This document shows positions 33,913 to 43,202 of a stretch of DNA of 64,000 nt, one piece after another. The DNA comes from Clarkia xantiana subsp. parviflora (Eukaryota; Streptophyta; Magnoliopsida; Myrtales; Onagraceae). Both the position numbers and the translations under genes were made by a program. The stretch's first letter is position 1. Each line of letters opens with the position of its first letter. The stretch spans positions 186,001 to 250,000 of the forward strand of contig JAPTYO010000021.1 of the NCBI GenBank assembly GCA_036873135.1. The letters are read 5' to 3'. The notes under the pieces were generated by a model, which was given only the letters and a program-made list of their open reading frames with translations, was not told the origin of the DNA and ran no database searches.

Positions 33913-36626
33913 TCAAGCTTGGTCCTTGTCGGCAGCATCGGCAGCAGCTGGGTCCGCGGAGTCAGTAGCAGAGGGATCCCCAGGATTGGCTTCGGGAGGA
34001 TTAGTTATCGGGGCGTCCACACTTGGAAGTTCAGAAGCGTCTTCGACAATTACGGGAGTATTCCCCCCGTCACTCTCCTCGGAAAGAGTAAAATACTTCT
34101 TCGCGAAGGGAGCGAGGGAAGGAGACTTGTCAAAGTTGATGGCGTCGCCATACTCCAGGTGGAGCTCCTCAACCACGTTGAAGAGAGTGTTCTCCACCTC
34201 TGCGCCAAAGAACTTCATGGCATCAGCTTGAAAACCCGCCGACCTCCGATAGTCCTCCCGGCCCTTTTCCTCCGCTTCGGCCAGCTGCGCAGGAAACCCC
34301 GCGATTAGCTCCTCCAAAGCCTTCTTCTCAAAAACCAGTTGGTCCTCGGCAGCCTTCTTCTCCTGGGTCAGCCTGTCCACAATCACCCCCCGCTCCTGCC
34401 GCTCTTTCCTCAAGAGCCCCTCGAAGTCCGCGATCTGCTGCTGAAGATCCCGAATCTTCTGATTAAGGGCAGCCTGCTCCTTGGCAAACTTCCCCCGCAG
34501 AGATTGGAAGGCCTTGAGATCCGCGTGAAGCTGCTCGCGGACCCCTCGGTCCCGCTCCCGGGCCTCATCATAGGCAATAATGTACCCGATGAGGCGGTTG
34601 TAGTCTCCGAGCTCCTGCAATAAAAAGGAAAAATGCTAAGGAACAAACGACTCGATCTACCATCAACAAGAAAGAAGCAAAGTTTCACCTCTACGCGGCG
34701 CACAGCCATATCCCTGATATCCCACTGCATATGCGTCCGATTGAGGTAAATCGGATGCCGCATAGAAGGCAGAATAGAACCCGCCAGCAGATGCAGGGCC
34801 AGCTCCTGGTCTCGTTCCCCTTGTGTAAGCGGGACTCCCTGGAGCGTCTGGATAGGAGTCCAGGGGGCATTCGCCTGTGAAGAGCTGAAGGGCCTGTAGA
34901 AGTCCCCATCAAGAGCAAGGGGAGAGATAGGACGAGGAAGGGAAGGGCACGCCTCCGTCTCGGCCCGAACAGGGGAGGGAGAGAATTCGTGGATAGGCGA
35001 GAGCTCCCGCTGCTGAGGAGAAGACGAAGGAGGCGGCCCCTGAGAGGTTGGTTTCAAGGGGGATTGTCCCGCCTTCCGACGTTGTTGAGGGGGGTCAACC
35101 CCGCCAGTCTCCTCGGAGGAGTCCAGAGTTTCCACCTGACGAAACTGTTCGCCAGATGGTGCCTTCTCCCCAGCTGAGGAAGGCACCCCCGCTGGAGGCG
35201 GTGCATCTGCGGAAGCTGCAGCACCCGAGGAAGCTCCCGAGCGACCTGCACCTGGAGGATGAAGAGCTTCAGAAAGGTAGTCAGGAAGTTCATCGGGACT
35301 CTTACACCAAATGATACGTCGGGAGACGTATTGATCCTTCCCGCGGTAATGATAGTAGCCAGCCTTCAAGACTCGGGGAGTTTCGCCTCGAAGGATTCTT
35401 TTGACATCAGTAATGCGACCTTCCTTGGTCGAGGAAATCAAAACCGACGGGACCATCCTCTTGTACGATTTAATAGCAAGTCGAAGTTGTTTACCTTCCT
35501 CAGCGTTCTGGACCTCGAAGAGCTGGTCCAGGTCCACCCGTTTCCGCTTGGGCTGCTCCGCCGAAGGAGACCCCGACCTAGCAGCAGCCTTCTTGGCAGA
35601 CTTCCTCTTCCGCGAGGGGCGGACAGCATTAGTCTCCCCCTGCTTAAGGAATAGATCGGTCAGCACAGATACCTTCTTGGCTGCAAACAGTAAACGAAGA
35701 AAGAGTTAGAAGTTTACCCAAGGAACCATATTGGAAGGACCATCGAAGAGTTGGCCCTCAGAAACAATGTCAAGGAGTCGGATCCCGGCGTGCACCAGGT
35801 CCCGCTCCACGAGTGAGTTGGCGTTGAGAGGAGTGTAAGACTCCTCCCACCGATAGAGCTGGATAAGCTGGAGAGTCTCAAAATCCTCATCAGCATAAGT
35901 GTGGAAAGCAGGCGGAGGGTCTGCTACCACCTCCCAGCGAGGCCAGGGAATGGAGGAGTGACGGATGAAGAAGTAGCTCCTCTTCCAGCTACTATTGTCG
36001 GACCCGGTATCGATCAAGAGTCCCCGACCCTTGACCACCTTCCAGGTGTCACTGGTCCAACCATGCCGGGCAAGCTGCTGCTTACTCCACTTAGGCATCC
36101 GGGGGTAGAAGGCGCAAACCCCCGCCTCGTTGCACTTCATCCCATAAAAGGTTCTGAAGAGTTGGAGGCTGTAGACCCACTTCTGTCGGAGACAGAGGAC
36201 TTGAAAGGCGTTCCAGAGGCGGATGGCATGGGGAGAAAAGGTGGTGGGGTGTGTTCTGTAATGACGGCACAGCTCGACCAGATTACCGCAAAAGGGGAAC
36301 CTGATCCCCGCTGATATTTGTCCCGTAGAGACAAACACCTCCCCTTGCTGGGGACGATTAACCTCAGAGTCACTCGAGGGACGATGCCTAGGATATGGGA
36401 AACGAGGTTCCCAGGTGATGGTGATGCAACCCTCTCGGAGAGCTGCATCATAGGCAGTGTTGGAAATCTCATTTGGAGCATAATCAAAATTAAAGGGTTT
36501 TCTCCCCTCAGAGCTGGAACTGCTGTCTGAAAAGCAACCAGGGCAAGAAAATACAGTGGGACTCTTGGAAAAATTAGAAAGAAAAAAAGACGAACAAACA
36601 ACGAAGAGGGACTCCTTACCAGACAT
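33913..36626 (-). CDS. B2 antisense gene, intron-containing, apparently intact
   Basis: Coding exon 1 is ATGTCTG (36626-36620). Intron 1 is 36619-36527 (GTAAGG...TTTCAG). Exon 2, from 36526 to about 35725, holds the PF04195-like domain (GIRFPFCGNLVELC, AIRLWNAFQVLC, YPRMPKWSKQQLA). Exon 3, about 35684-34689, begins KKVSVLTDLFLKQGET and has a basic SRKRKSAKK (NLS-like), GYYHYRGKDQYVSRR, then a Pro/Ser/Gln-rich stretch. The last intron is 34688-34615 (74 bases, GTGAAA...TTGCAG). The final exon 34614-33913 encodes a long coiled coil (about 80 residues) and an acidic Ala/Asp/Pro tail ending KDQA. No stop or frameshift is seen in these exons. The exon 2-3 junction is uncertain because the conserved GT-AG pair spans only about 38-43 bases. 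Function unknown; a DNA- or chromatin-related role is only a guess. Confidence 0.72.
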
Positions 36627-37182
36627 GATGAAGAAGAGGTTGAAGGAGATGAACGAAACGTCGCCGGAAAGATGATCGGAAAGACTCCAAAGACCTTCGA
36701 AATCACAGAGCTTGGAATTGCCGAGGAATCGCAGAGAGCTTTTGAAAATTCGAAGACGGTAAAGGTTAAATTGTGACTATGGCTAGGGTTTTTATAATCG
36801 AAGAAGACGGTTGAAAGGACACTTCGATCCGGGTCGTCGAAGTCGAAGAGTCTTAATCTGGACCGTTGAGATGAAACGTGCAGAAGGACAACGGGTGTAA
36901 TGATGAAACGACCCGAAAAGCACTTTTTCAGAAAAGGACAGGCGCGAAAAATCAGGCACGTGGGTCGAAAACGTCACTCCATTATCTACTGCATTTAATG
37001 CACTAGGAAACCGAGAAGACCCTTGGGATATAACAGTTATCCACAAAACCCTGAGGAAACGTAGAGGAGAAGATTGATAAACTGAGTAACTGAACCAAGG
37101 AAAAGATCCCTGACTCTAGTATTGAAAGATCGGGAGTTGAAAGACACGACGAACTAAAAGTCCCTCATGTCTTGGGGGCAAA
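36627..37182 (-). promoter_or_regulatory. B2: antisense-gene promoter and polypurine tract
   Basis: Non-coding. Minus-strand TATAAAAACCCTAGCC (TATA at 36796-36789) lies about 165 bases before the antisense ATG. The plus-strand polypurine tract GTCTTGGGGGCAAA is at 37169-37182, next to the 3' LTR. Confidence 0.75.
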
Positions 37183-37268
37183 TGATGGGTCCGACTATAG
37201 TCGTCAGGCCCTGTAACGGCGAGGAAACGGCAAACAAGCCCACCAGGCCCCGAAAGGAAGGTCAAGAT
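37183..37268 (+). repeat. B2 3' LTR, first 86 bp
   Basis: TGATGGGTCCGACTATAG... up to GGTCAAGAT. It is cut by A2; the LTR resumes at 48066 (AAGAT 37264-37268 is the left TSD of A2). Confidence 0.95.
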
Positions 37269-37424
37269 TGATGGATATACGCCCAATTTGAACCCGTTGA
37301 CTTCCAAACCGTTGTATTTTTATCGTCCCATTTATGATTTCCAATCGAAACTTCAACCCGGACACTTCGCGAGAACATCAACGGCTCGGACGGGGCCGAA
37401 GCGCCCGTCCGACGGAGGCGAACT

Positions 37425-37715
37425 CACCTAGGTGAGGTTGGGTGGCCACACCCGACCTCCCCTAGGGGAGATCGGGTCAGCCGACCCGATCTCCCCTAGG
37501 GGAGATCGGGTTGGCCAACCCGATCTCTCCTAGGAGAGATCGGGTTGGCCAACCCGATCTCTCCTAGGAGAGATCGGGTCAGCCAACCCGATCTCTCCTA
37601 GGAGAGATCGGGTCGGCCAACCCGATCCCTCCTAGGAGGGATGGGGTTGGCCAACCCCACCCTCCCTAGGAGGGGTTGGGTGCCCTCACCCAACCCCTAC
37701 CCTCGGGGGTCGGAT
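37425..37715. repeat. Palindrome array in A2 LTR
   Basis: Eight CCTAGG-centred palindromes alternate with GGCC- or AGCC-centred ones (GGGTTGGCCAACCC and relatives), with a period of about 34 bp. Arms of neighbouring units are complementary (AGATCGGG/CCCGATCT), giving strong hairpin potential on DNA and RNA. The same array is in the 3' LTR at 47240-47530. Confidence 0.9.
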
Positions 37716-37878
37716 TCCTCCCCCCCCCAAGGGTCCCGACACCACTCTCAGACGCCCATGCTCGGTCCACTCCGCCTACCTCCTCCGAATCCTAAGGTCT
37801 TAATTATATACTTAAAGGTTAATTAATTGTGTTTAGAGGTTAACGATGTCATTAAGCCACCTTAATGACATCGTTGCC

Positions 37879-37886
37879 TATAAATA
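37879..37886 (+). promoter_or_regulatory. TATA box of A2 5' LTR
   Basis: GCCTATAAATACCCCAC, TATAAATA at 37879-37886, about 360 bp before the LTR end. Confidence 0.8.
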
Positions 37887-38247
37887 CCCCACATTCACAA
37901 CTCATTTGGACATCTTGGCTATTTGGATAATTTAGCTCTGACATCTCTCTAGCTTTATCTCTCTAGAAGTATAGTTCTGACTTAGGCATCGGAGAGGGTT
38001 CACCAGGCACCACCCCCCCCTCCTCCGTGTCTGGTATTGCCCCTTTTGCAGGGCAAAGGGAGAGAAGAAGAGAAGGAACCAAGGGCAAAGGGAGAGAAGA
38101 AGAGAAGGAACCAAGGGCAGAAGGAACGGAAGAAGGACATAGGAAAAGACAAGGCGACTTGAGAAGACCGGATCACACACACCCCCCCCTACAAGGAGTG
38201 GGATTAAAGCCGACACCCCGTTGACTGAGATCCCATAACTTAACACT

Positions 38248-38264
38248 TGGCGCCGTCTGTAGGC
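38248..38264 (+). other. A2 primer-binding site
   Basis: TGGCGCCGTCTGTAGGC, two bases after the LTR. It shares the first 13 bases with the B and C elements. Confidence 0.85.
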
Positions 38265-38296
38265 TTCGGACAGAAAGCCTGGCTATTACACGAGCT

Positions 38297-41200
38297 ATGA
38301 CGAACAGTAGGGTGTCCAGGCCCCAACACCCACCCGGGGGCAATGGGCGGAGAAGAGAACCCATACCTCCAGGGAGGCGGCCTGACCCTGGGAAGCAGCC
38401 AATGCATCCAGAGCCCCAAGAAATACCACAACCTCCTCAGCAACAGAACAATCAGGAGGGAGGACCTTCACGCCCAGCTGGGGCTGAATCCTCCACAGCC
38501 TCCACCCCCCGGGCAAGAAGGCCACAGAGAGAAGGAAGACAACAGGGAATGCCTTCTCACAACACGGCACCCCCTGAGGGATACTATTATGAAGAGCAAC
38601 CCCAAGGGTACCCGTATGGGATGCCAGCACAGAGAGGTGGCAACCGCGCCCACACAGCATATGCAAGGCAGGCATACACCCAAGGGACTTATACTGAAGC
38701 TCATGAGGAGGAGCAGATCCCGACAGAAGAGCACTACCCGCACCCTCAAGCAGGGCAGCGAGAGGAGCAAAGAAGATATTACCAGGAGCCACCCCCAGAG
38801 GGAAGGCAACAATTCGTGCCTCCTAGGCAACAGCAGAACAACAGGGCTTACACCCCGTTTGGGGAGGAGAGACAAGCAAGACCTCCAAGAAGGCAGGACT
38901 TCTATGAAGCACCCCAGCAGGCGTATCAAGAGTACACCTACAGTCCATACCAGCAGGGACAAGGGAACCCAGTAAGCCCAGTCTACAACTACAATGGATA
39001 TCAGAGGGATTATACTCCGGCACAGGTAGTGATCACCCCGGAGGAGATAGAAGCCATGATAACCCGGAAATTGAATGAGTCAAAGAAACCCAGCTTGCAT
39101 TGTCTAAGTGACAAGACGAACCACCCTTTCACAAAGGAACTGGAGATGAACAGGGTGCCAGACTCCCTGCACACTGTGCAAATTGCAAAGTACAACGGGA
39201 AGGGAGACCCCCTAGAGCATATCCAACAGCATGAGGCCTCTCTATTCGGGAGGACAACTGATGAAAGATACAAGGCACTCCTTTTCCCAAACACCCTATC
39301 AGGGGTGGCCTCACATTGGTTCTTCAGCCTGCCCTCTGAGAGCATCCACTCATGGGAGCAGCTAAAAGCTAAGTTTCTGCAGAGATACCTAGGGGAGAGG
39401 AAACTCCTCAAGGGAACAGGCTCTATTGATGACGTAAAACAAGAATACGATGAAACCCTGGCCAGCTACTACACTAGGTTCAACCAGAATATTGCAGACA
39501 TCCAGGGAGACATTACTGAAGGGGAGATAATCCGAGCCTTTATCAGAAACTTAGGTCGCTTTGGGTCAACATTGGCTGAAAAGATGGCCAAAAAGCCAGC
39601 AAGCACCTTGGAGGAGCTTGCAGGGAGAGTTAAAACGCATATTGACCTTGAGAGGCACAGGGCAAGCAAGAAGGCCAAAATCCAGGCAGCCAAGGAGGAT
39701 AATCAAAGGCCAAACAAAGGCAAGCCACCCCAGGCACCACATCAAGCAAGGCAACAAGAGTGGCGTCCGCCGCAGCAGGCAAGACAACAAGAGTGGCGTC
39801 CGCCACAGCAAAGAAACCAAATGGGTGAACCCTTAAAGGCTAGAGAAATCAATGTCATTAAGTTCATCCCACTGAACGCCACTCCAGCTACCGTACTTAG
39901 AGAGATGCGGAACCAAAAGCTATGGTCACCCCCTGCAAGGTGGAGAGCCCCAATGGTAGGAAATCACAAGGATAGATGGTGTGATAACCACGAGGCTTAT
40001 GGTCACGACACAAATGAATGCTTTAGCTTAAAGCTAAGCATAAACAACATCGTCCAGAGGGGAGAACTGAAGCAGTTCGTAGACCATGGGGGCAATAGTA
40101 TGCAGCTGGGGCCACCACAGAAAGACAAGGGCAAGGAAAAGGTAGACTATAACCCTCCACCTAACAAAAGAGGAGTCATCAATATGATACATGGAGGAGC
40201 AGCATCAGGTGGCCCAACTGCTAATGCAAGGGAAGTCTATGCATCCAAGCTAAGTTCAGTGCCAAGGTGGAGGAAAAGACCAAGAGAAGGAGAAGAAGTG
40301 AAGATAGAGTTCTCGGAGAAGGACAAAAGCCACATCGTCTTTCCACATGACGATGCTCTAGTTATTACTTTAGATATTGATAATTTTGATGTAAAGAGAA
40401 TTTTGGTGGATGGGGGCAGCTCAGCTGACCTCCTAAGCCTGAGAGTGTTGGAAGAGATAGGGAAAACCAAAGCAGACATCAATCCGGTCAACTTCCCCCT
40501 AGTTGGCTTCTCAGGGGCAACAAGCTACCCCCTGGGGATGATAACATTGCCAGTGACCATGGGCCAAGGATGGACCCAGCTGAAGGTAAATGTCAATTTC
40601 TTGGTGGTTGAAAGCCTGGGAGCCTACAATGGGATCCTAGGAAGAACAACCATAAATCCATATGAAATAGTGCCATCCACTGTTCACCAGAAGCTGAAGT
40701 ACATCACGGAGAACGGAGTGGGAGAGGTCCTGGGTGATCAACGCACTGCAAGACAATGCTATGTCAATTCAATGAGACATGGATCACACAGGACAGATAC
40801 AGTGGCTATGGTCATGGCAGGAGCCAACCAGGAAAGAAGAAAGAGGGGAGGAAGACAAAGGCAAGGAAGGAGGAGGAGTGGAGTGACACTCCGCCTAAGC
40901 AGACAGTTTTTTCAAACAGTGCCTACAAGGAGATACAAGGGCAAGGCTGTGAAGGTGACATCCATACCTTGGCAACCGGACACCATAATAGGGAGCAGGA
41001 CAAGGGACTCCATCCTAAGAGGCTTCCGCCACATAGATGATATCAAGCAAATGCCGCAGGAGCCCATATCAAGCTATTTCAAGAGATTCTTCAATTATGG
41101 TGCCAACATGGACATCACAAGAGGAGAAGCAGTCAGAGCATTCATCAGACACATACACCCAAGCTCATTCGAGGCCTATGGAGGGCTCTATGAGATGGTC

Positions 41201-41578
41201 AGGACGAGCACAATGAGAGAGCTCAAGGCAAAGCTGGACAGGGCATTTGAACAAGAGGCGGAACAGTTGGATGAAGTTCCAGAGAAAAGAAGAGAAGCAG
41301 ACACATTGGGAGGAGGTGTCAATTTCACATTCACACCCCTCACACTCAGCATAGAAGAAATTTTCCACAAGCGCCTCAAGCAAGAGCTGCCAGCATGCAG
41401 GGAGGAAGGCAAGGCCTTCCTAGGTAGAGATGCACAGGGTTGGTGTGAGTACCATGGGACCTGGGGGCATCAAACCAACAACTGCATGGTGTTGAAGGTG
41501 GAAGTGGAAGAAATGATCTACAATGGAAGCTTCAAGGAGTATGTGGCAACAGACACAGTGACCACCCCATATCCTTAG
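38297..41578 (+). CDS. gag: A2 Gag-protease-Gag' fusion protein, 1,093 aa, intact
   Basis: ATG 38297 is the first Met after the PBS. Residues 1-250 are Pro/Gln/Arg/Tyr-rich. The Gag core is about 295-450 (IAKYNGKGDPLEHIQQH, SHWFFSLPSESIHSW, EGEIIRAFIRNLG). A linker follows with a duplicated QARQQEWRPPQ, then knuckle WCDNHEAYGHDTNEC at about 560. Protease is about 665-860 with RILVDGGSSAD at about 700. Residues about 900-1085 repeat the second half of Gag: RGFRHIDDIKQ, SSYFKRFFNYGANMDITRGEAVRAFIRHI, FTPL, then second knuckle WCEYHGTWGHQTNNC at about 1050 and a KEYV motif matching KQFV after the first. The frame ends at TAG 41576; no RT follows. Gag' lacks the N-terminal half of the core. It presumably forms particles in trans with a relative's polymerase. 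Confidence 0.92.
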   Translation: MTNSRVSRPQHPPGGNGRRREPIPPGRRPDPGKQPMHPEPQEIPQPPQQQNNQEGGPSRPAGAESSTASTPRARRPQREGRQQGMPSHNTAPPEGYYYEEQPQGYPYGMPAQRGGNRAHTAYARQAYTQGTYTEAHEEEQIPTEEHYPHPQAGQREEQRRYYQEPPPEGRQQFVPPRQQQNNRAYTPFGEERQARPPRRQDFYEAPQQAYQEYTYSPYQQGQGNPVSPVYNYNGYQRDYTPAQVVITPEEIEAMITRKLNESKKPSLHCLSDKTNHPFTKELEMNRVPDSLHTVQIAKYNGKGDPLEHIQQHEASLFGRTTDERYKALLFPNTLSGVASHWFFSLPSESIHSWEQLKAKFLQRYLGERKLLKGTGSIDDVKQEYDETLASYYTRFNQNIADIQGDITEGEIIRAFIRNLGRFGSTLAEKMAKKPASTLEELAGRVKTHIDLERHRASKKAKIQAAKEDNQRPNKGKPPQAPHQARQQEWRPPQQARQQEWRPPQQRNQMGEPLKAREINVIKFIPLNATPATVLREMRNQKLWSPPARWRAPMVGNHKDRWCDNHEAYGHDTNECFSLKLSINNIVQRGELKQFVDHGGNSMQLGPPQKDKGKEKVDYNPPPNKRGVINMIHGGAASGGPTANAREVYASKLSSVPRWRKRPREGEEVKIEFSEKDKSHIVFPHDDALVITLDIDNFDVKRILVDGGSSADLLSLRVLEEIGKTKADINPVNFPLVGFSGATSYPLGMITLPVTMGQGWTQLKVNVNFLVVESLGAYNGILGRTTINPYEIVPSTVHQKLKYITENGVGEVLGDQRTARQCYVNSMRHGSHRTDTVAMVMAGANQERRKRGGRQRQGRRRSGVTLRLSRQFFQTVPTRRYKGKAVKVTSIPWQPDTIIGSRTRDSILRGFRHIDDIKQMPQEPISSYFKRFFNYGANMDITRGEAVRAFIRHIHPSSFEAYGGLYEMVRTSTMRELKAKLDRAFEQEAEQLDEVPEKRREADTLGGGVNFTFTPLTLSIEEIFHKRLKQELPACREEGKAFLGRDAQGWCEYHGTWGHQTNNCMVLKVEVEEMIYNGSFKEYVATDTVTTPYP

Positions 41579-41837
41579 TTTCATATCTAGCATTTCGCAT
41601 ATTTTAGCTTTACAAGCTTTTCAAAAAACAACTCTTGAGAAGGAGAACTCACGAAGTTACTCCAACTCTACAACTATCTTCAATTTCCTACAAAGGATGT
41701 CTTGGTGCACCAAGGCATCCCGAGTGTACAAAAACATGAATGCTCCTAAGAGAGTAGTAGTTATTCAAAAGCATTTACCAGTGAATGTGATGTTACAATC
41801 ACCAAGTTATCCTTACACAGATATGACTTCAAGTCAA
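41579..41837. other. A2 spacer after the sense ORF
   Basis: AT-rich, without an ORF of note. It contains CTCACGAAGTTACTCC and leads into the repeat array. Confidence 0.6.
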
Positions 41838-42715
41838 CAACCTTCGACGCCCCCAAGAGCGTATCTTGAGAGTAGTCTTCGTACTACGACATTCGACGCC
41901 CCCAAGAGCGTATCTTGAGAGTAGTCTTCGTACTACGACATTCGACGCCCCCAAGAGCGTATCTTGAGAGTAGTGTTCATACTACGACCTTCGACGCCCC
42001 CAAGAGCGTATCTTGAGAGTAGTTATTATACTACGACCTTCGACGCACCAAGAGCGTATCTTGAGAGTGGTTTCCAAAAACTACGAACTTCGACGCCCCC
42101 AAGAGCGTATCTTGAGAGTAGTGTTCATACTACAACCTTCGACGCCCCCAAGAGCGTATCTTGAGAGTAGTTATTACACTACGACTTCGACGCACCAAGA
42201 GCGTATCTTGAGAGTGGTTTCCAAAAACCACGAATTCGACGCCCCCAGGAGCGTATCTTGAGGTAGATTTGCAACCTACCAGATTCGACGCCCCCAAGAG
42301 CGTATCTTGAGGTAGAAAAAACACTACCAGTTCGACGCCCCCAAGAGCGTATCTTGAGGTAGATTTCAAACTACCAGTTCGACGCCCACCAAGAGCGTAT
42401 CTTTGGTCTAACCTGAGCCCTCCGGGAGCCTATCCTGCGAAACGTTAAGTGCCGTCCGAGAGCCTGTCTCGTGAACAGCTTGACACCCGTCAAGAAGGTA
42501 TCGGTGGTCTAACCTGAGCCCTCCGGGAGCCTATCCTGTGAAACGTTAAGTGCCGTCCGAGAGCCTGTCTCGTGAACAGCTTGACACCCGTCAAGAAGGT
42601 ATCGGTGGTCTAACCTGAGCCCTCCGGGAGCCTATCCTGTGAAACGTTAAGTGCCGTCCGAGAGCCTGTCTCGTGAAAAGATTTCGACGCCCACCAAGAG
42701 CGTATCTTTGGTCTA
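41838..42715. repeat. A2 tandem hairpin arrays
   Basis: First block (41838-42405): about twelve units of roughly 48 bp beginning TTCGACGCCCCCAAGAGCG. Each has hairpin 1, CAAGA-gcgta-TCTTG, and hairpin 2 with stems GTAGT/ACTAC, GTGGT/ACCAC or GGTAG/CTACC in different units. Second block (42405-42680): three copies of a roughly 100-bp unit with CGGGA-gccta-TCCTG and CGAGA-gcctg-TCTCG hairpins. A last first-type unit closes the array. It lies between the convergent genes. Small ORFs across it are repeat translations. Confidence 0.88.
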
Positions 42716-42762
42716 ACAGTACAACGTATACCGTGTAAGGGGTATCAGAAGAGATAATCACA

Positions 42763-42850
42763 CCATGTTTGAAAGGATACCATGTTTGAAAGGATACCAT
42801 GCTCAGAAGGATACCATGCTCAGAAGGATACCATACTCAGAAGGGTAACA
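42763..42850. repeat. Short tandem repeat in A2
   Basis: About five copies of an 18-20 bp unit, ACCATGCTCAGAAGGAT and variants, just beyond the hairpin array. The rest up to 43200 is A-rich and without a recognisable gene. Confidence 0.7.
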
Positions 42851-43202
42851 TGAGAAAGAAATTTCTAAGTAAAGTAATGTGAAGAACAAGTAATGTTTTT
42901 TCTTTATGAAATGGCAGGTAAGACACGAAGGAAAACACGAGAGAAGGATAAGTAAAGGAAACACACCAAGTAAAGAGTTCATACCCAAAGAGCCATACAC
43001 AAGGCATAGGGAGCCATCATGAGAAGAGATATATACAAAAGCATGAGAAGCACTAATGTAAAGGCAAACGAACCACGTAGTCAACAACATAATGCGGCAA
43101 AGGAAAGTAACAACAAACACCATCACAATCCGAAAGGACACTCAACCCATGCAAGGGGAGAAGGAGTGTAATTATATACAAGGATAGTATGAGATAAACA
43201 AG

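Larger units (their letters stand above)
37269..38245 (+). repeat. A2 5' LTR (977 bp)
   Basis: TGATGGATATACGCCC... to ...CATAACTTAACA. It holds the palindrome array (37425-37715), a C-rich stretch, TATAAATA (37879-37886), U5 motif GGCATCGGAGAGGG (37985-37998) and a tandem duplication of about 30 bp (GGGAGAGAAGAAGAGAAGG..., 38056-38115) not present in A0. Confidence 0.95.

Noticed and set aside
41838..42370. Short ORFs (60-82 residues) in the A2 repeat array
   Set aside because: They are in-frame translations of the 48-bp repeat, without start context or conservation beyond the repeat.
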